The position numbers were made by a program, and so were the translations under genes. From Oscillospiraceae bacterium (GTDB lineage: Bacteria > Bacillota > Clostridia > Oscillospirales > Oscillospiraceae): a stretch of 11,507 bases of DNA. The stretch lies in contig JAISAA010000315.1 in assembly GCA_031266955.1 (NCBI GenBank), positions 1 through 11,507 on the forward strand, read 5' to 3'. The first letter of the stretch is position 1, and the number at the start of each line of letters is the position of its first letter. Shown here one piece after another: positions 1-6,567 of this stretch. The notes under the pieces were generated by a model. The model did not search any database and was not told the origin of the DNA. It saw only the letters and a list, made by a program, of their open reading frames with translations.

Positions 1-1397
1 CCGACCATGAAGAACGCCTGCTCGGGGACGTCGTCCGTTTCGCCGCCGAGGATCGCCTCGAAGCTTCTTATCGAGTCTTCAAGCTTTACGAACCGGCCCT
101 GCATTCCCGTGAACGCTTCCGCGACGGAAAAGGGCTGCGAGAGAAATTGCTGTATCCGGCGCGCGCGGTAAACTGTTCTCCTGTCCTCCTCGGACAGCTC
201 CTCCATTCCTAAAATGGCGATGATGTCGCGCAGCTCGCGGTATCTGTTCAGGCAGACGGTGACGGCGTGCGCCGCGTCGTAATGGCGGCGGCCCACCGCC
301 GCGGGGGTCAGTATGCGCGAATACGATTCTAACGGCGACACGGCGGGGTACACGCCGATCTCGGCGACGGAGCGCGAGAGCACAGTCGTCGCGTCTAAGT
401 GGGTGAATATCGTTGCGGGGGCGGGGTCGGTAAGGTCGTCCGCGGGAACGTATATCGCCTGAACGCTTGTTATCGAGCCGTTTTTGGTGGAAACGATGCG
501 CTCCTCCAGCGCTCCGAGCTCCGTCGCGAGCGTCGGCTGATACCCGACGGCGGACGGCATCCGCCCGAGCATTGCGGAAACCTCGTTGCCGGCCTGGACG
601 TAGCGGAAGATGTTGTCGATGAACAGCAGCACGTCGCGGTTCATAACGTCGCGAAAGTATTCCGCCATCGTGAGGCCCGTAAGGCCCACTCTCATACGCG
701 AGCCGGGCGGCTCGTTCATCTGCCCGAAAGCGAGCGCCGTTTTGCCGATCGCGCCGGACGCGCGCATATCGGCGATGAGCTCCGTGCCCTCTCGCGAGCG
801 CTCGCCGACGCCCGCGAACACGGAAAAGCCGCCGTGCTGCGCCGAGATGTTGTAGATGAGCTCCATTATAAGCGTCGTTTTGCCGACGCCCGCGCCGCCC
901 AAAAGCCCTATCTTGCCGCCCTTGGCGTAGGGCGTCAGCAGGTCTATGACCTTGATGCCCGTCTCCAAAAACTCCGTCTGCTCCGTTAAATCGATGAAGC
1001 GCGGGGCGCTTCTGTGAATGTCCCATATCTCGGCGGCGTCGATCTCCCCGCCGTTGTCGATGGGACGGCCCAGAACGTCCACGACGCGCCCGAGCACGCC
1101 CGTTCCGACGGGCACGCGTATGCCGTGGCCGAGCGCGCGCACCTGGACGCCGCAGGCGAGCCCGTCCGTCGCGTCGAGCGCTATACACCGCACGACGCCG
1201 GGGGATACGTTCACGGCTACCTCCATATGCCGCCCGTCGGCCGTCACCAAAAGGTCGTTTATCCTCGGCTCCGCGCCGGAGCCGGCGAAGCGCACGTCGA
1301 GCACCGGGCCGGATATGCGCTCAAGCGTCCCGACTGACAGCGCCTCGACCGCGGCGCCCTGCGCGGCGCCCTGTGTTTCCGCTTTTGTCTCATCCAT
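1..1397 (-). CDS. atpD: F1Fo ATP synthase subunit beta, 3' end cut by window edge
   Basis: This is the catalytic beta subunit of F1, which makes or hydrolyses ATP at the alpha/beta interfaces. I translated it by hand from the ATG at 1397; 465 full codons are visible and the frame runs off the left edge at the conserved EQAFFMVG, so perhaps 15-20 residues are missing. Landmarks are the Walker A motif GGAGVGKT (167-174), GERSREG with the catalytic-base Glu (198-204), DNIFRYVQAGNEVSAMLGRM (261-280), and the DELSEED-loop equivalent EELSEED (399-405). The normally very conserved VDPLDSTSR segment reads VSPLESYSR (353-361), a mild divergence. The N-terminus has about 20 extra Ala/Gln-rich residues. 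The start lies one base after the atpG stop (TGATATG) behind AAGGAGG, so translation is probably coupled to atpG. atpC should follow beyond the window. A long open frame antisense to the codon usage here is only a shadow. Confidence 0.97.
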   Translation of the reverse strand, partial: MDETKAETQGAAQGAAVEALSVGTLERISGPVLDVRFAGSGAEPRINDLLVTADGRHMEVAVNVSPGVVRCIALDATDGLACGVQVRALGHGIRVPVGTGVLGRVVDVLGRPIDNGGEIDAAEIWDIHRSAPRFIDLTEQTEFLETGIKVIDLLTPYAKGGKIGLLGGAGVGKTTLIMELIYNISAQHGGFSVFAGVGERSREGTELIADMRASGAIGKTALAFGQMNEPPGSRMRVGLTGLTMAEYFRDVMNRDVLLFIDNIFRYVQAGNEVSAMLGRMPSAVGYQPTLATELGALEERIVSTKNGSITSVQAIYVPADDLTDPAPATIFTHLDATTVLSRSVAEIGVYPAVSPLESYSRILTPAAVGRRHYDAAHAVTVCLNRYRELRDIIAILGMEELSEEDRRTVYRARRIQQFLSQPFSVAEAFTGMQGRFVKLEDSIRSFEAILGGETDDVPEQAFFMV

Positions 1398-1398
1398 A

Positions 1399-2265
1399 TC
1401 AGCCGCCCTCCTTCAGGAGCTCCGCCGCGCCCGTTATCTCGGCGAGCTCGTTTGTAATGGCGCTCTGCCGCGCCATATTGTACTGCGTCGTCAGGGTTTT
1501 GAGCATATCGCCCGCGTTTTGTGTGGACGAGTGCATCGCGTTCATACGGGAATAATGCTCGCTCGCGTAGGCCTGAACCATTATGCCGAACAGCAGGCCG
1601 AGAATGTACTGCGGCACGATCTCGTTCAAAACGGCCTGCGGCGACGGGCTGTAGATCAGCTCCTCGCGCGCCTCATCCGTCCTGTCGAGGTAGTCGGACT
1701 CGACTAAGGGCAAGATGCGGCACTCGAACGGCTGGTTTTTCAGCGTATCGTAGAACGCCGTGAACACTATATGCACCTCATCCGTCAAGTCGTCGTCGTA
1801 AAGCTGCATTATCATCCGCGACATCCGCCGCGCGGCCTTCATCGTCGGGTCCTGCACTATTCCGAGCATAGACACGTCGGGTATCCGCCCGCGCCTGTGG
1901 TAATGCTCCTCCGCGGTACCGCCGACGGTGATGAGCGAGGCGTCCGGGAACTCGGCAAGCCTTTGGTCGGCGAGCTCTAAGACGGCGGCGTTGTACGCCC
2001 CGCACAGACCCTTGTCGCCGGTGAACACGATGTATGTGCGCCGGCCCTCGGGGCGCTCGGTAAGATACGGGTGGGTTATGCCCTCGGCTGAATCGAGTAT
2101 CTCACGCATCGCCTGGCGTATGTGGTCGAAATACAGCCTGTTGTATTCCGTGTGGCTGGAAACGCGCCGCATCCTGTTGGACGAAACCATTTCCATCGCG
2201 CCCGTTATCTTGCGCGTCTGCTCCACCGCCGATATGCGGTGGCGTATCTCATTCGCGTTCGCCAT
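1399..2265 (-). CDS. atpG: F1Fo ATP synthase subunit gamma
   Basis: This is the central rotor shaft of F1, coupling c-ring rotation to the beta catalytic sites. The 288 residues match the usual length of the family. The N-terminal coiled-coil helix is typical (EIRHRISAVEQTRKITGAME, residues 6-25). The C-terminal helix carries the conserved SSTQNAGDMLKTL and YNMARQSAITNELAEI blocks, which form the antiparallel coiled coil inside the alpha3beta3 ring. The middle part contains GDKGLCGAYN, the conserved start of the Rossmann-like domain. The ATG at 2265 overlaps the atpA stop by one base (TGATG) and has GGAGGT nine bases upstream at 2275-2280, so it is translationally coupled to atpA. Nothing looks truncated. 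Confidence 0.97.
   Translation of the reverse strand: MANANEIRHRISAVEQTRKITGAMEMVSSNRMRRVSSHTEYNRLYFDHIRQAMREILDSAEGITHPYLTERPEGRRTYIVFTGDKGLCGAYNAAVLELADQRLAEFPDASLITVGGTAEEHYHRRGRIPDVSMLGIVQDPTMKAARRMSRMIMQLYDDDLTDEVHIVFTAFYDTLKNQPFECRILPLVESDYLDRTDEAREELIYSPSPQAVLNEIVPQYILGLLFGIMVQAYASEHYSRMNAMHSSTQNAGDMLKTLTTQYNMARQSAITNELAEITGAAELLKEGG
1407..1413 (-). promoter_or_regulatory. Shine-Dalgarno of atpD inside atpG 3' end
   Basis: The minus strand reads AAGGAGG nine bases before the atpD ATG at 1397. The site lies within the last codons of atpG, which fixes the atpD start and implies translational coupling between gamma and beta. Confidence 0.75.
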
Positions 2266-4010
2266 CAGCTTTTGACCTCCACTCCCTTGCCCTCCCCGGC
2301 GAGAAAGCGGTCGAAGTGGCGGCGCAGATCCGTTTTGTCGAAGTCGGCGAGCTCGCCCGTTGAATCTATGCTTTGCATTATATACGCGGCGTTTTCTCCG
2401 ATGAATTTAAGCAGCCGCGCCTCCGCGTCGTCGACCTCGCGCCTTTCGTAGCCCTTGAACACGCCGGAGCCGGACGCGAGCAGTATGCAGACCTGCTCTG
2501 AGAGCGTTTGCAAACGCTCCACCGGCTGGCGCAGAAGCTCCATAAGACGCTCTCCGTTTTTCAGCGCCGACGCCGTCGCGGGGTCAACGTCCGCGCCGAA
2601 CTGCGCGAAAACCGCCATATCCCGGTACTGCGCCACTTCAAGCCTCAGCGAGCCGGACACGGCCCGCATAGCCTTGTGCTGAGCCGCCCTGCCGACGCGG
2701 GAGACCGACAGGCCGACGTTCACCGCGGGGCGCTGTCCGGCGTTGAACATCTCGCTTTCGAGATATATCTGCCCGTCCGTGATGGAAATGATATTCGTCG
2801 GGATATACGCCGAAATATCGCCCGCCATAGTTTCGACGATAGGCAGAGCCGTCAGCGTGCCGCCGCCGAGCTCCGGCGCAAGCCGCGCCGCGCGCTCGAG
2901 CAGACGCGAATGCAGATAGAACACGTCGCCCGGATACGCCTCGCGCCCGGACGGGCGGCGCAGCAGCAGCGACATCTGCCTGTACGCCGTCGCGTGCTTT
3001 GACAAGTCGTCGTACACGATGAGCACGTCGCGCCCCGAGTACATAAATTCCTCCGCCACGGCGCACGCGGCGTAAGGCGCTATATATTGCATAGCGGCCT
3101 GCGCGCTGCCAGACGCGGACACGATGACCGTGTTCTCCATAGCCCCGCTGTCGCGCAGCGTTTTCGCCGTTTCGGAAACTGTGGACGCCTTTTGCCCTAT
3201 CGCGCAGTAAACGCATATGACGCCCTTGCCGCGCTGATTTATTATTGTCTGAAGCGCTATGGACGTTTTTCCCGTCTGCCTGTCGCCGATTATGAGCTCG
3301 CGCTGGCCGCGGCCTACGGGGATCATACTGTCGATAGCCAAAATTCCGGTTTCAAGCGGCGTATCCACCGCCGCGCGCTGCGTTATCGTCGGCGCGCGGG
3401 CTTCCACGGGGCGCGCGCGCGACGTTTTAAGCGGCCTGCCGTCAAGCGCCCTGCCGAGCGGGTCTATTATCCTGCCCAAAAGCTCCGTGCCCACGCCGAT
3501 CTCCGCGACGCGTCCCGTGGGGTGCACGACGCTTGACGTCGACACCTCGCCGTCGAGCAGCGCCGCGCCGACGCCGTCGATACGCAGATCGAGCGTCAAG
3601 CCGATAGCGCCGCCGTCAAAATCCAAAAGCTCGCCGTAGCGGCAGCCGGACAGGCCGGAGATGTGCGCTATACCGTCGGCGAAGCTTTCCACCTCACCGT
3701 AATTATACACCCTCGGCGGCGCGGCAGCCTTCATCGCGCGCTGTTTCAGCAGCGTCCCGACGGCCTCAAAGCTCGACACCGATTCCCCGCCGTCGCTCGT
3801 CAGCGATTCTGACAGCTCGTGCAGGCGCGAGGAAAAGCTCGCGTCGTAGACTCTGCCGTTGATTATGGCGATGAATCCGCCCGTAATTTTTTTGTCCTCG
3901 ACGATATCAAAATCCGGATCCTCGCCGAGCTTTTCGCGAAAGCCCTCGGTGACGGCGGCTATGCCGCCCGTGTCCTCAAGCGAGGCGACGATCAGAATAG
4001 GTTTTGCCAT
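2265..4010 (-). CDS. atpA: F1Fo ATP synthase subunit alpha with a delta (OSCP) C-terminal-domain-like N-terminal fusion
   Basis: This is the alpha subunit of F1 (non-catalytic nucleotide site, structural partner of beta), with 581 residues where about 500-510 is usual. The alpha core is intact: Walker A GDRQTGKT (242-249), the SVSRVG arginine-finger region with R438, and QYRDMAVFAQFGADVDPAT (461-479). The normal alpha N-terminus appears from about residue 82: LLKQRAMKA then GEVESFADGIAHISGL, with the same spacing as the LIKQQI...GDGIARAHGL segment of ordinary alpha chains as I recall them. Before it lie about 80 extra residues. Residues 38-70 (ending EDKKITGGFIAIINGRVYD then ASFSSRLHELSESL) match the delta-subunit C-terminal signature DPSLIGGvvvrvGdkviDgSvrgrLerL, including the GG and the D-x-S...RL. 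No separate atpH exists upstream. The ATG at 4010 has AAAGGAA 13 bases upstream, inside an inverted repeat. The alpha identity is certain; the delta relationship is inferred by eye. Confidence 0.95.
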   Translation of the reverse strand: MAKPILIVASLEDTGGIAAVTEGFREKLGEDPDFDIVEDKKITGGFIAIINGRVYDASFSSRLHELSESLTSDGGESVSSFEAVGTLLKQRAMKAAAPPRVYNYGEVESFADGIAHISGLSGCRYGELLDFDGGAIGLTLDLRIDGVGAALLDGEVSTSSVVHPTGRVAEIGVGTELLGRIIDPLGRALDGRPLKTSRARPVEARAPTITQRAAVDTPLETGILAIDSMIPVGRGQRELIIGDRQTGKTSIALQTIINQRGKGVICVYCAIGQKASTVSETAKTLRDSGAMENTVIVSASGSAQAAMQYIAPYAACAVAEEFMYSGRDVLIVYDDLSKHATAYRQMSLLLRRPSGREAYPGDVFYLHSRLLERAARLAPELGGGTLTALPIVETMAGDISAYIPTNIISITDGQIYLESEMFNAGQRPAVNVGLSVSRVGRAAQHKAMRAVSGSLRLEVAQYRDMAVFAQFGADVDPATASALKNGERLMELLRQPVERLQTLSEQVCILLASGSGVFKGYERREVDDAEARLLKFIGENAAYIMQSIDSTGELADFDKTDLRRHFDRFLAGEGKGVEVKS

Positions 4011-4014
4011 TTTT

Positions 4015-4074
4015 TATGACCATTCCTTTAATTGGACTTTAGGCACAAAATGACTCCGAAAAGGAACGGTCATA
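4015..4074 (-). promoter_or_regulatory. Inverted repeat that would sequester the atpA Shine-Dalgarno
   Basis: Arms 4015-4029 and 4060-4074 are 15 bases each with a 30-base loop. In the minus-strand transcript the upstream arm is UAUGACCGUUCCUUU and the downstream arm AAAGGAAUGGUCAUA. All 15 positions pair, fourteen by Watson-Crick and one by G-U; on the plus strand the same position is an A-C mismatch. The downstream arm contains the AAAGGAA ribosome binding site, and the stem ends four bases before the atpA ATG. A role in limiting or timing alpha translation is inference. Confidence 0.6.
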
Positions 4075-4076
4075 GT

Positions 4077-4120
4077 GTGCAGGTTTTGCGGTTGCCCGCC
4101 GGCGGGCGAGCAAAACGCAC
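4077..4120 (-). repeat. GC-rich compound hairpin between atpF and atpA
   Basis: The core is the perfect palindrome GCCCGCCGGCGGGC (4094-4107). It is enclosed by GTTTTGC (4083-4089) and its complement GCAAAAC (4110-4116), then by GTGC (4077-4080) and GCAC (4117-4120) with a two-base bulge. No T-run follows on the minus strand, so it is not a standard intrinsic terminator. It may be an mRNA processing or stability element. Confidence 0.6.
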
Positions 4121-4129
4121 TTAAATCAC

Positions 4130-4158
4130 GTGAAGTTTGAAATAAGTTCAAACTTCAC
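4130..4158 (-). repeat. Perfect 12-bp hairpin over the atpF stop codon
   Basis: GTGAAGTTTGAA (4130-4141) and TTCAAACTTCAC (4147-4158) are exact complements around a five-base loop. The stem overlaps the atpF stop codon (4155-4157). There is no following T-run on the minus strand, so a structured intercistronic element is more likely than a terminator. Confidence 0.65.
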
Positions 4159-4634
4159 CCTTTCTCTTCAAAAAAATCCTGCGCCGCGGACAGATTGTCG
4201 GTCACGGACACCTCGCGCCGCAGTATGCGCGAGGCCATTTCGGTCGCGAGCTGCGCGATCTCGCGCCGCGCGGAGGCCACGGCGTCCTGTCGCTCCGCGC
4301 CGATGCGCTCCTTCGCGTCGGCGAGCATTTTTTCCGCCTGCGCTTTCGCGTTGTCCGTTATCTCCTTCGCCTGTTCCCCGGCGCGCATTTGGCTGTCGCG
4401 CATGATCTCGCGTCCGCGCTCCTCTAAATCGCCGATGCCGCTTTCGTATTCGGTCTTCATCGACTCCGCCTCCGCCTTGATGCGCGCCGCGTCGTCTAGC
4501 TCGGCTTTTACGCGCTCCGCCCGCGCCGCCAAATACCGCGTTACCGGGCGCCACAGGATCAGCCTGAGTAAAACGAACAGCACGACCACGCTGACGGCGT
4601 GTATAAGCACATCGACAGGCTGCAAGCCTTCCAT
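4155..4634 (-). CDS. atpF: F1Fo ATP synthase subunit b
   Basis: This is the membrane-anchored peripheral stalk subunit, which holds F1 against the rotor torque. Its 159 residues are normal for bacterial b. There is one transmembrane helix at about residues 9-29 (LIHAVSVVVLFVLLRLILW). A short RPVTRYLAAR turn follows, then a long charged right-handed coiled-coil region rich in Ala, Glu, Lys and Arg to about residue 135. The C-terminal SRILRREVSVTDNLS block is the part that in other enzymes contacts the delta C-terminal domain. The ATG at 4634 follows GGGAGG with a good spacer. In ordinary operons atpH comes next; here the next gene is atpA, 144 bases on. The intact b C-terminus argues that a delta C-terminal-domain partner still exists, consistent with the domain fused to alpha. 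Confidence 0.96.
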   Translation of the reverse strand: MEGLQPVDVLIHAVSVVVLFVLLRLILWRPVTRYLAARAERVKAELDDAARIKAEAESMKTEYESGIGDLEERGREIMRDSQMRAGEQAKEITDNAKAQAEKMLADAKERIGAERQDAVASARREIAQLATEMASRILRREVSVTDNLSAAQDFFEEKG

Positions 4635-4679
4635 ATTATTGTTTCCCTCCCTTTGATAAAACGCGTGCTAAAGCGCGCG

Positions 4680-4895
4680 CTATACCTTTGTAAACAGCAT
4701 AAGCAGGGCGGTCACGAAGCCGTAGATCGCCGTCGCCTCCGTCAGCGCCATACCGAGCAGCATAACGGAGTTGATCTTGCCGGACGCCTCCGGCTGGCGC
4801 GCCACGGCGTCCACGGCCTTGCCGGTCGCGAGACCCATTGAGATCGCCGCCGCGGCGCAGGGGAGAAAGCAGAGAGCTATTGCCATCAGTTCCAT
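4680..4895 (-). CDS. atpE: F1Fo ATP synthase subunit c (rotor ring)
   Basis: This is the ion-carrying rotor subunit of Fo. It is a 71-residue hairpin of two membrane helices joined by the conserved polar loop ARQPEASGK (32-40), shorter than the usual 75-89 because the N-terminus is trimmed. The essential carboxylate is E53 in TEATAIYG. Aligned by eye with the Propionigenium-type Na+ subunit, the Gln ligand of helix 1 is M20 and the Ser after the Glu is A54, while T55 and Y58 remain. This suggests H+ rather than Na+, but only as inference. The inner-helix glycine motif is largely Ala or Ser (CAAAAISMG, 13-21). The ATG at 4895 has AAGGAAAGGA upstream; an internal ATG at codon 4 is less well placed. 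The stop is TAG. Confidence 0.96.
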   Translation of the reverse strand: MELMAIALCFLPCAAAAISMGLATGKAVDAVARQPEASGKINSVMLLGMALTEATAIYGFVTALLMLFTKV

Positions 4896-4932
4896 TGTTT
4901 CTTTATCCTTTCCTTAATTATGATGTAGAAAT

Positions 4933-5817
4933 TTATTCAACCGCTTCTTTGATAAACGTCAGGGACAAGGTCGCGAATATGAACGCTTGCAAAAGCGGAT
5001 GAAACACATTAAAATAAAGCCCGACGACGCTTGTTATCCCGACGGCGTTGTTGCCGAGCGCGGAATAAAGCAGATCCATAATGATCATTCCGCCGAGCAT
5101 ATTGCCGAAAAGCCGCGCCGCGAGCGACACCGGCACGGCAATGTCCGTGACGAGCTTGATGGGGAAAACTATCGGCGTCGGCTGCGCGAGGGACTTTATC
5201 CGCCCCAGCACGCCCTTTTTCTTTATCCCGTAAATATTTATCAGCACGAACGTATTTATCCCCAGCCCGAACGTAAACGTGACGTCCGACGAGGGCGTGC
5301 GTATCCCGAAAAGCTCAAGCACCGCGCAGCCGACGAGCAGCGCCGCCACCGTGAAAACGTAAGAGCCGAGCATCTCTCCCTCGCCGTGGACATTTGACCC
5401 GGCGTACTTCATTATCTCGCCGACGGCCGTTTCAAGCGCGTTCTGCGCCCCGCGCGGCGGCTCTGAAACGCGCCGCAGGACGAATATCCTCAGTATCAGC
5501 GCCAGAACGACAAGCGCCGCCATAATGGCCCACGACCAGAGCACCGTTTCGGAAATACTCAGCCCGAAAAGCTCGCGCCGCGCCGCCCACGGGGAAAACG
5601 CCGACAAATCCTCCGCCTCGTGCTTGCCGAACAGTAGCTGTATCAGCCGCGTAACGGTGAGATAAAGCGCGAAAACCGCCGCCGCCGTCGCGAGCAACCG
5701 CCGTTTTTTATTCTTTTTCGACGGGTCTGAGGCATAGCGCGCCGCCGCGCCGCGCCGCCAGAAAAAGCACGCGATAAAAGCCGCGGCGAATACGGCGGCC
5801 AATATATAATCAAGCAT
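4933..5817 (-). CDS. atpB: F1Fo ATP synthase subunit a, with N-terminal extension
   Basis: This is the stator membrane subunit that forms the two ion half-channels against the c-ring. The essential arginine is R235 in VSLAARLFGNMLGG (230-243). The family's C-terminal helix is clear (FHPLLQAFIFATLSLTFIKE, 272-291), as is FPIKLVTDIAVPVSL before it. The recognisable a-subunit core starts at about residue 82 with ELFGLSISETVLWSWAIMA. The first 80 residues are extra: two predicted membrane helices (about 4-20 and 41-63) around a very basic loop (RYASDPSKKNKKRR), then a short acidic stretch. At 294 residues it is longer than most Bacillota a subunits. The ATG directly abuts the upstream stop (TGAATG) and has AAAGGGGGA about nine bases before it, so it is tightly coupled to the atpI-like gene. 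Confidence 0.95.
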   Translation of the reverse strand: MLDYILAAVFAAAFIACFFWRRGAAARYASDPSKKNKKRRLLATAAAVFALYLTVTRLIQLLFGKHEAEDLSAFSPWAARRELFGLSISETVLWSWAIMAALVVLALILRIFVLRRVSEPPRGAQNALETAVGEIMKYAGSNVHGEGEMLGSYVFTVAALLVGCAVLELFGIRTPSSDVTFTFGLGINTFVLINIYGIKKKGVLGRIKSLAQPTPIVFPIKLVTDIAVPVSLAARLFGNMLGGMIIMDLLYSALGNNAVGITSVVGLYFNVFHPLLQAFIFATLSLTFIKEAVE

Positions 5818-6132
5818 TCAGGAGCGTCCCCCTTTGAGAAAAGTCTTAAATACGGCGCCGAGAATGAGAGCCGCCGCCGCGCCGATACCCGCGTAAAGCA
5901 GCGCGGCGCGGTAAAAAACCGCCACCGCCGTCAGCGCCGCGAACGGCAAAAGCCACTGCGCGAGCCCGGCGGCGATAAACCTGCCCTCGCCGCGCGTGAC
6001 GCGCTTCGTGAACAGCGCGAGCAGGACGAGCTGCGCGGTTCCCGCAGCTGCGCCGATAAGAAGCCCTATCACGATATCCAATAGCCTGCGCCTCCGCCGT
6101 TTTCCGTCTCTTTTCCTTTGATAAGAACGCAT
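5818..6132 (-). CDS. Small membrane protein at atpI position
   Basis: This protein of about 104 residues is the first gene of the ATP synthase operon. It has a very basic N-terminus (KRDGKRRRRR) followed by three hydrophobic segments: DIVIGLLIGAAAGTAQLVLL, FIAAGLAQWLLPFAALTAVA and LLYAGIGAAAALILGAVF. Position, size and topology fit AtpI, the accessory subunit implicated in c-ring assembly in other bacteria, but I see no diagnostic motif, so no symbol is given. I chose the ATG at 6132. An in-frame TTG at 6159 would add nine residues but has only AT-rich sequence and no ribosome binding site before it; the site before the ATG (AAGAG) is also weak. The stop directly abuts the atpB ATG. Confidence 0.7.
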   Translation of the reverse strand: MRSYQRKRDGKRRRRRLLDIVIGLLIGAAAGTAQLVLLALFTKRVTRGEGRFIAAGLAQWLLPFAALTAVAVFYRAALLYAGIGAAAALILGAVFKTFLKGGRS

Positions 6133-6189
6133 TCTACTCTTGTTAAAAGCAAAATGCAACAGTTAATTTTATTTTTATTTTAAGAAATT

Positions 6190-6291
6190 TCAGAAGCTCA
6201 GCCCTTCGGCTTCCAAGAACTGCGCGACCGTCATAGATTTCGGAAAATCCAAGTCAAGACTGAGAAAATCCTTATCTACAGAAAATTCATA
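6190..6291 (-). pseudogene. 33-codon gene remnant in frame behind yoeB
   Basis: Directly after the toxin stop codon (6292-6294) the same frame stays open for 33 codons to a TGA at 6190-6192. It encodes a normal-looking mixed peptide that includes FLSLDLDFPKSMTVAQFLEA. There is no start codon with a ribosome binding site. I do not recognise the family. It could be the 3' end of a gene truncated when the toxin-antitoxin module arrived, or the lost tail of a longer toxin reading frame. It could also be chance; 33 stop-free codons is not rare. Confidence 0.3.
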
Positions 6292-6567
6292 TCAGGTGTC
6301 GCTATAGTGACCGTTGCAGTGGGCAATTAAGACTTTTCCATCGTCAAGCAATTTGTAGATCAATCGGTTTTTCTCGTCGATTTCTCGGCTCCAATAGCCT
6401 GTCAGATCACCTCTCAGTGGTTCGGGATGCCCGATTCCTTCATTGCCGTTGCGGATAATATCACGGATAAGCGTATTGATTTTCTTTAACGCCCGTTTAT
6501 CCTCGGTCTGCCACGCCGTATATTCTTCCCAACCGTCAAGCGTAAAGCCGACCTTATCATCCTCCAC
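6292..6567 (-). CDS. yoeB: YoeB/Txe-family ribosome-dependent mRNA interferase toxin
   Basis: This is the toxin of a type II addiction module; the family cleaves mRNA in the ribosomal A site. Its 91 residues align along their length with E. coli YoeB (84 residues): WEEYTAWQTEDKRALKKIN (13-31), GHPEPLRGDLTGYWSREID (46-64), NRLIYKLLDDGKVLIAHCNGHY (67-88). The residues equivalent to catalytic E46, R65, H83 and Y84 are present as E49, R68, H87 and Y88, so the toxin looks active. The start is a GTG at 6567 that overlaps the antitoxin end by 11 bases; the usual family start falls about four codons later, where no in-frame start codon exists. Base composition is more AT-rich than the flanking genes, which suggests transfer. 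Confidence 0.92.
   Translation of the reverse strand: MEDDKVGFTLDGWEEYTAWQTEDKRALKKINTLIRDIIRNGNEGIGHPEPLRGDLTGYWSREIDEKNRLIYKLLDDGKVLIAHCNGHYSDT

Noticed and set aside
79..1188. A 369-codon open frame on the minus strand
   Set aside because: It is Arg-rich shadow sequence in another frame of atpD; the true frame begins at 1397 and carries all beta-subunit motifs.
4077..4158. Intrinsic terminator between atpF and atpA
   Set aside because: The hairpins are strong, but no U-run follows them in the atp transcript, and termination here would separate Fo from F1 genes.
4159..4554. A second minus-strand open frame inside atpF as a hidden atpH
   Set aside because: Its translation is Arg/Gly-rich frame-shadow sequence with no delta-subunit features.
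6133..6159. TTG start at 6159 for the atpI-like gene
   Set aside because: No ribosome binding site precedes it; the ATG at 6132 gives a more usual basic N-terminus. The choice remains uncertain.
6133..6200. Promoter for the ATP synthase operon
   Set aside because: Several partial -10 boxes occur in the AT-rich run (such as TAAAAT), but none pairs with a good -35 at proper spacing, so I list none.
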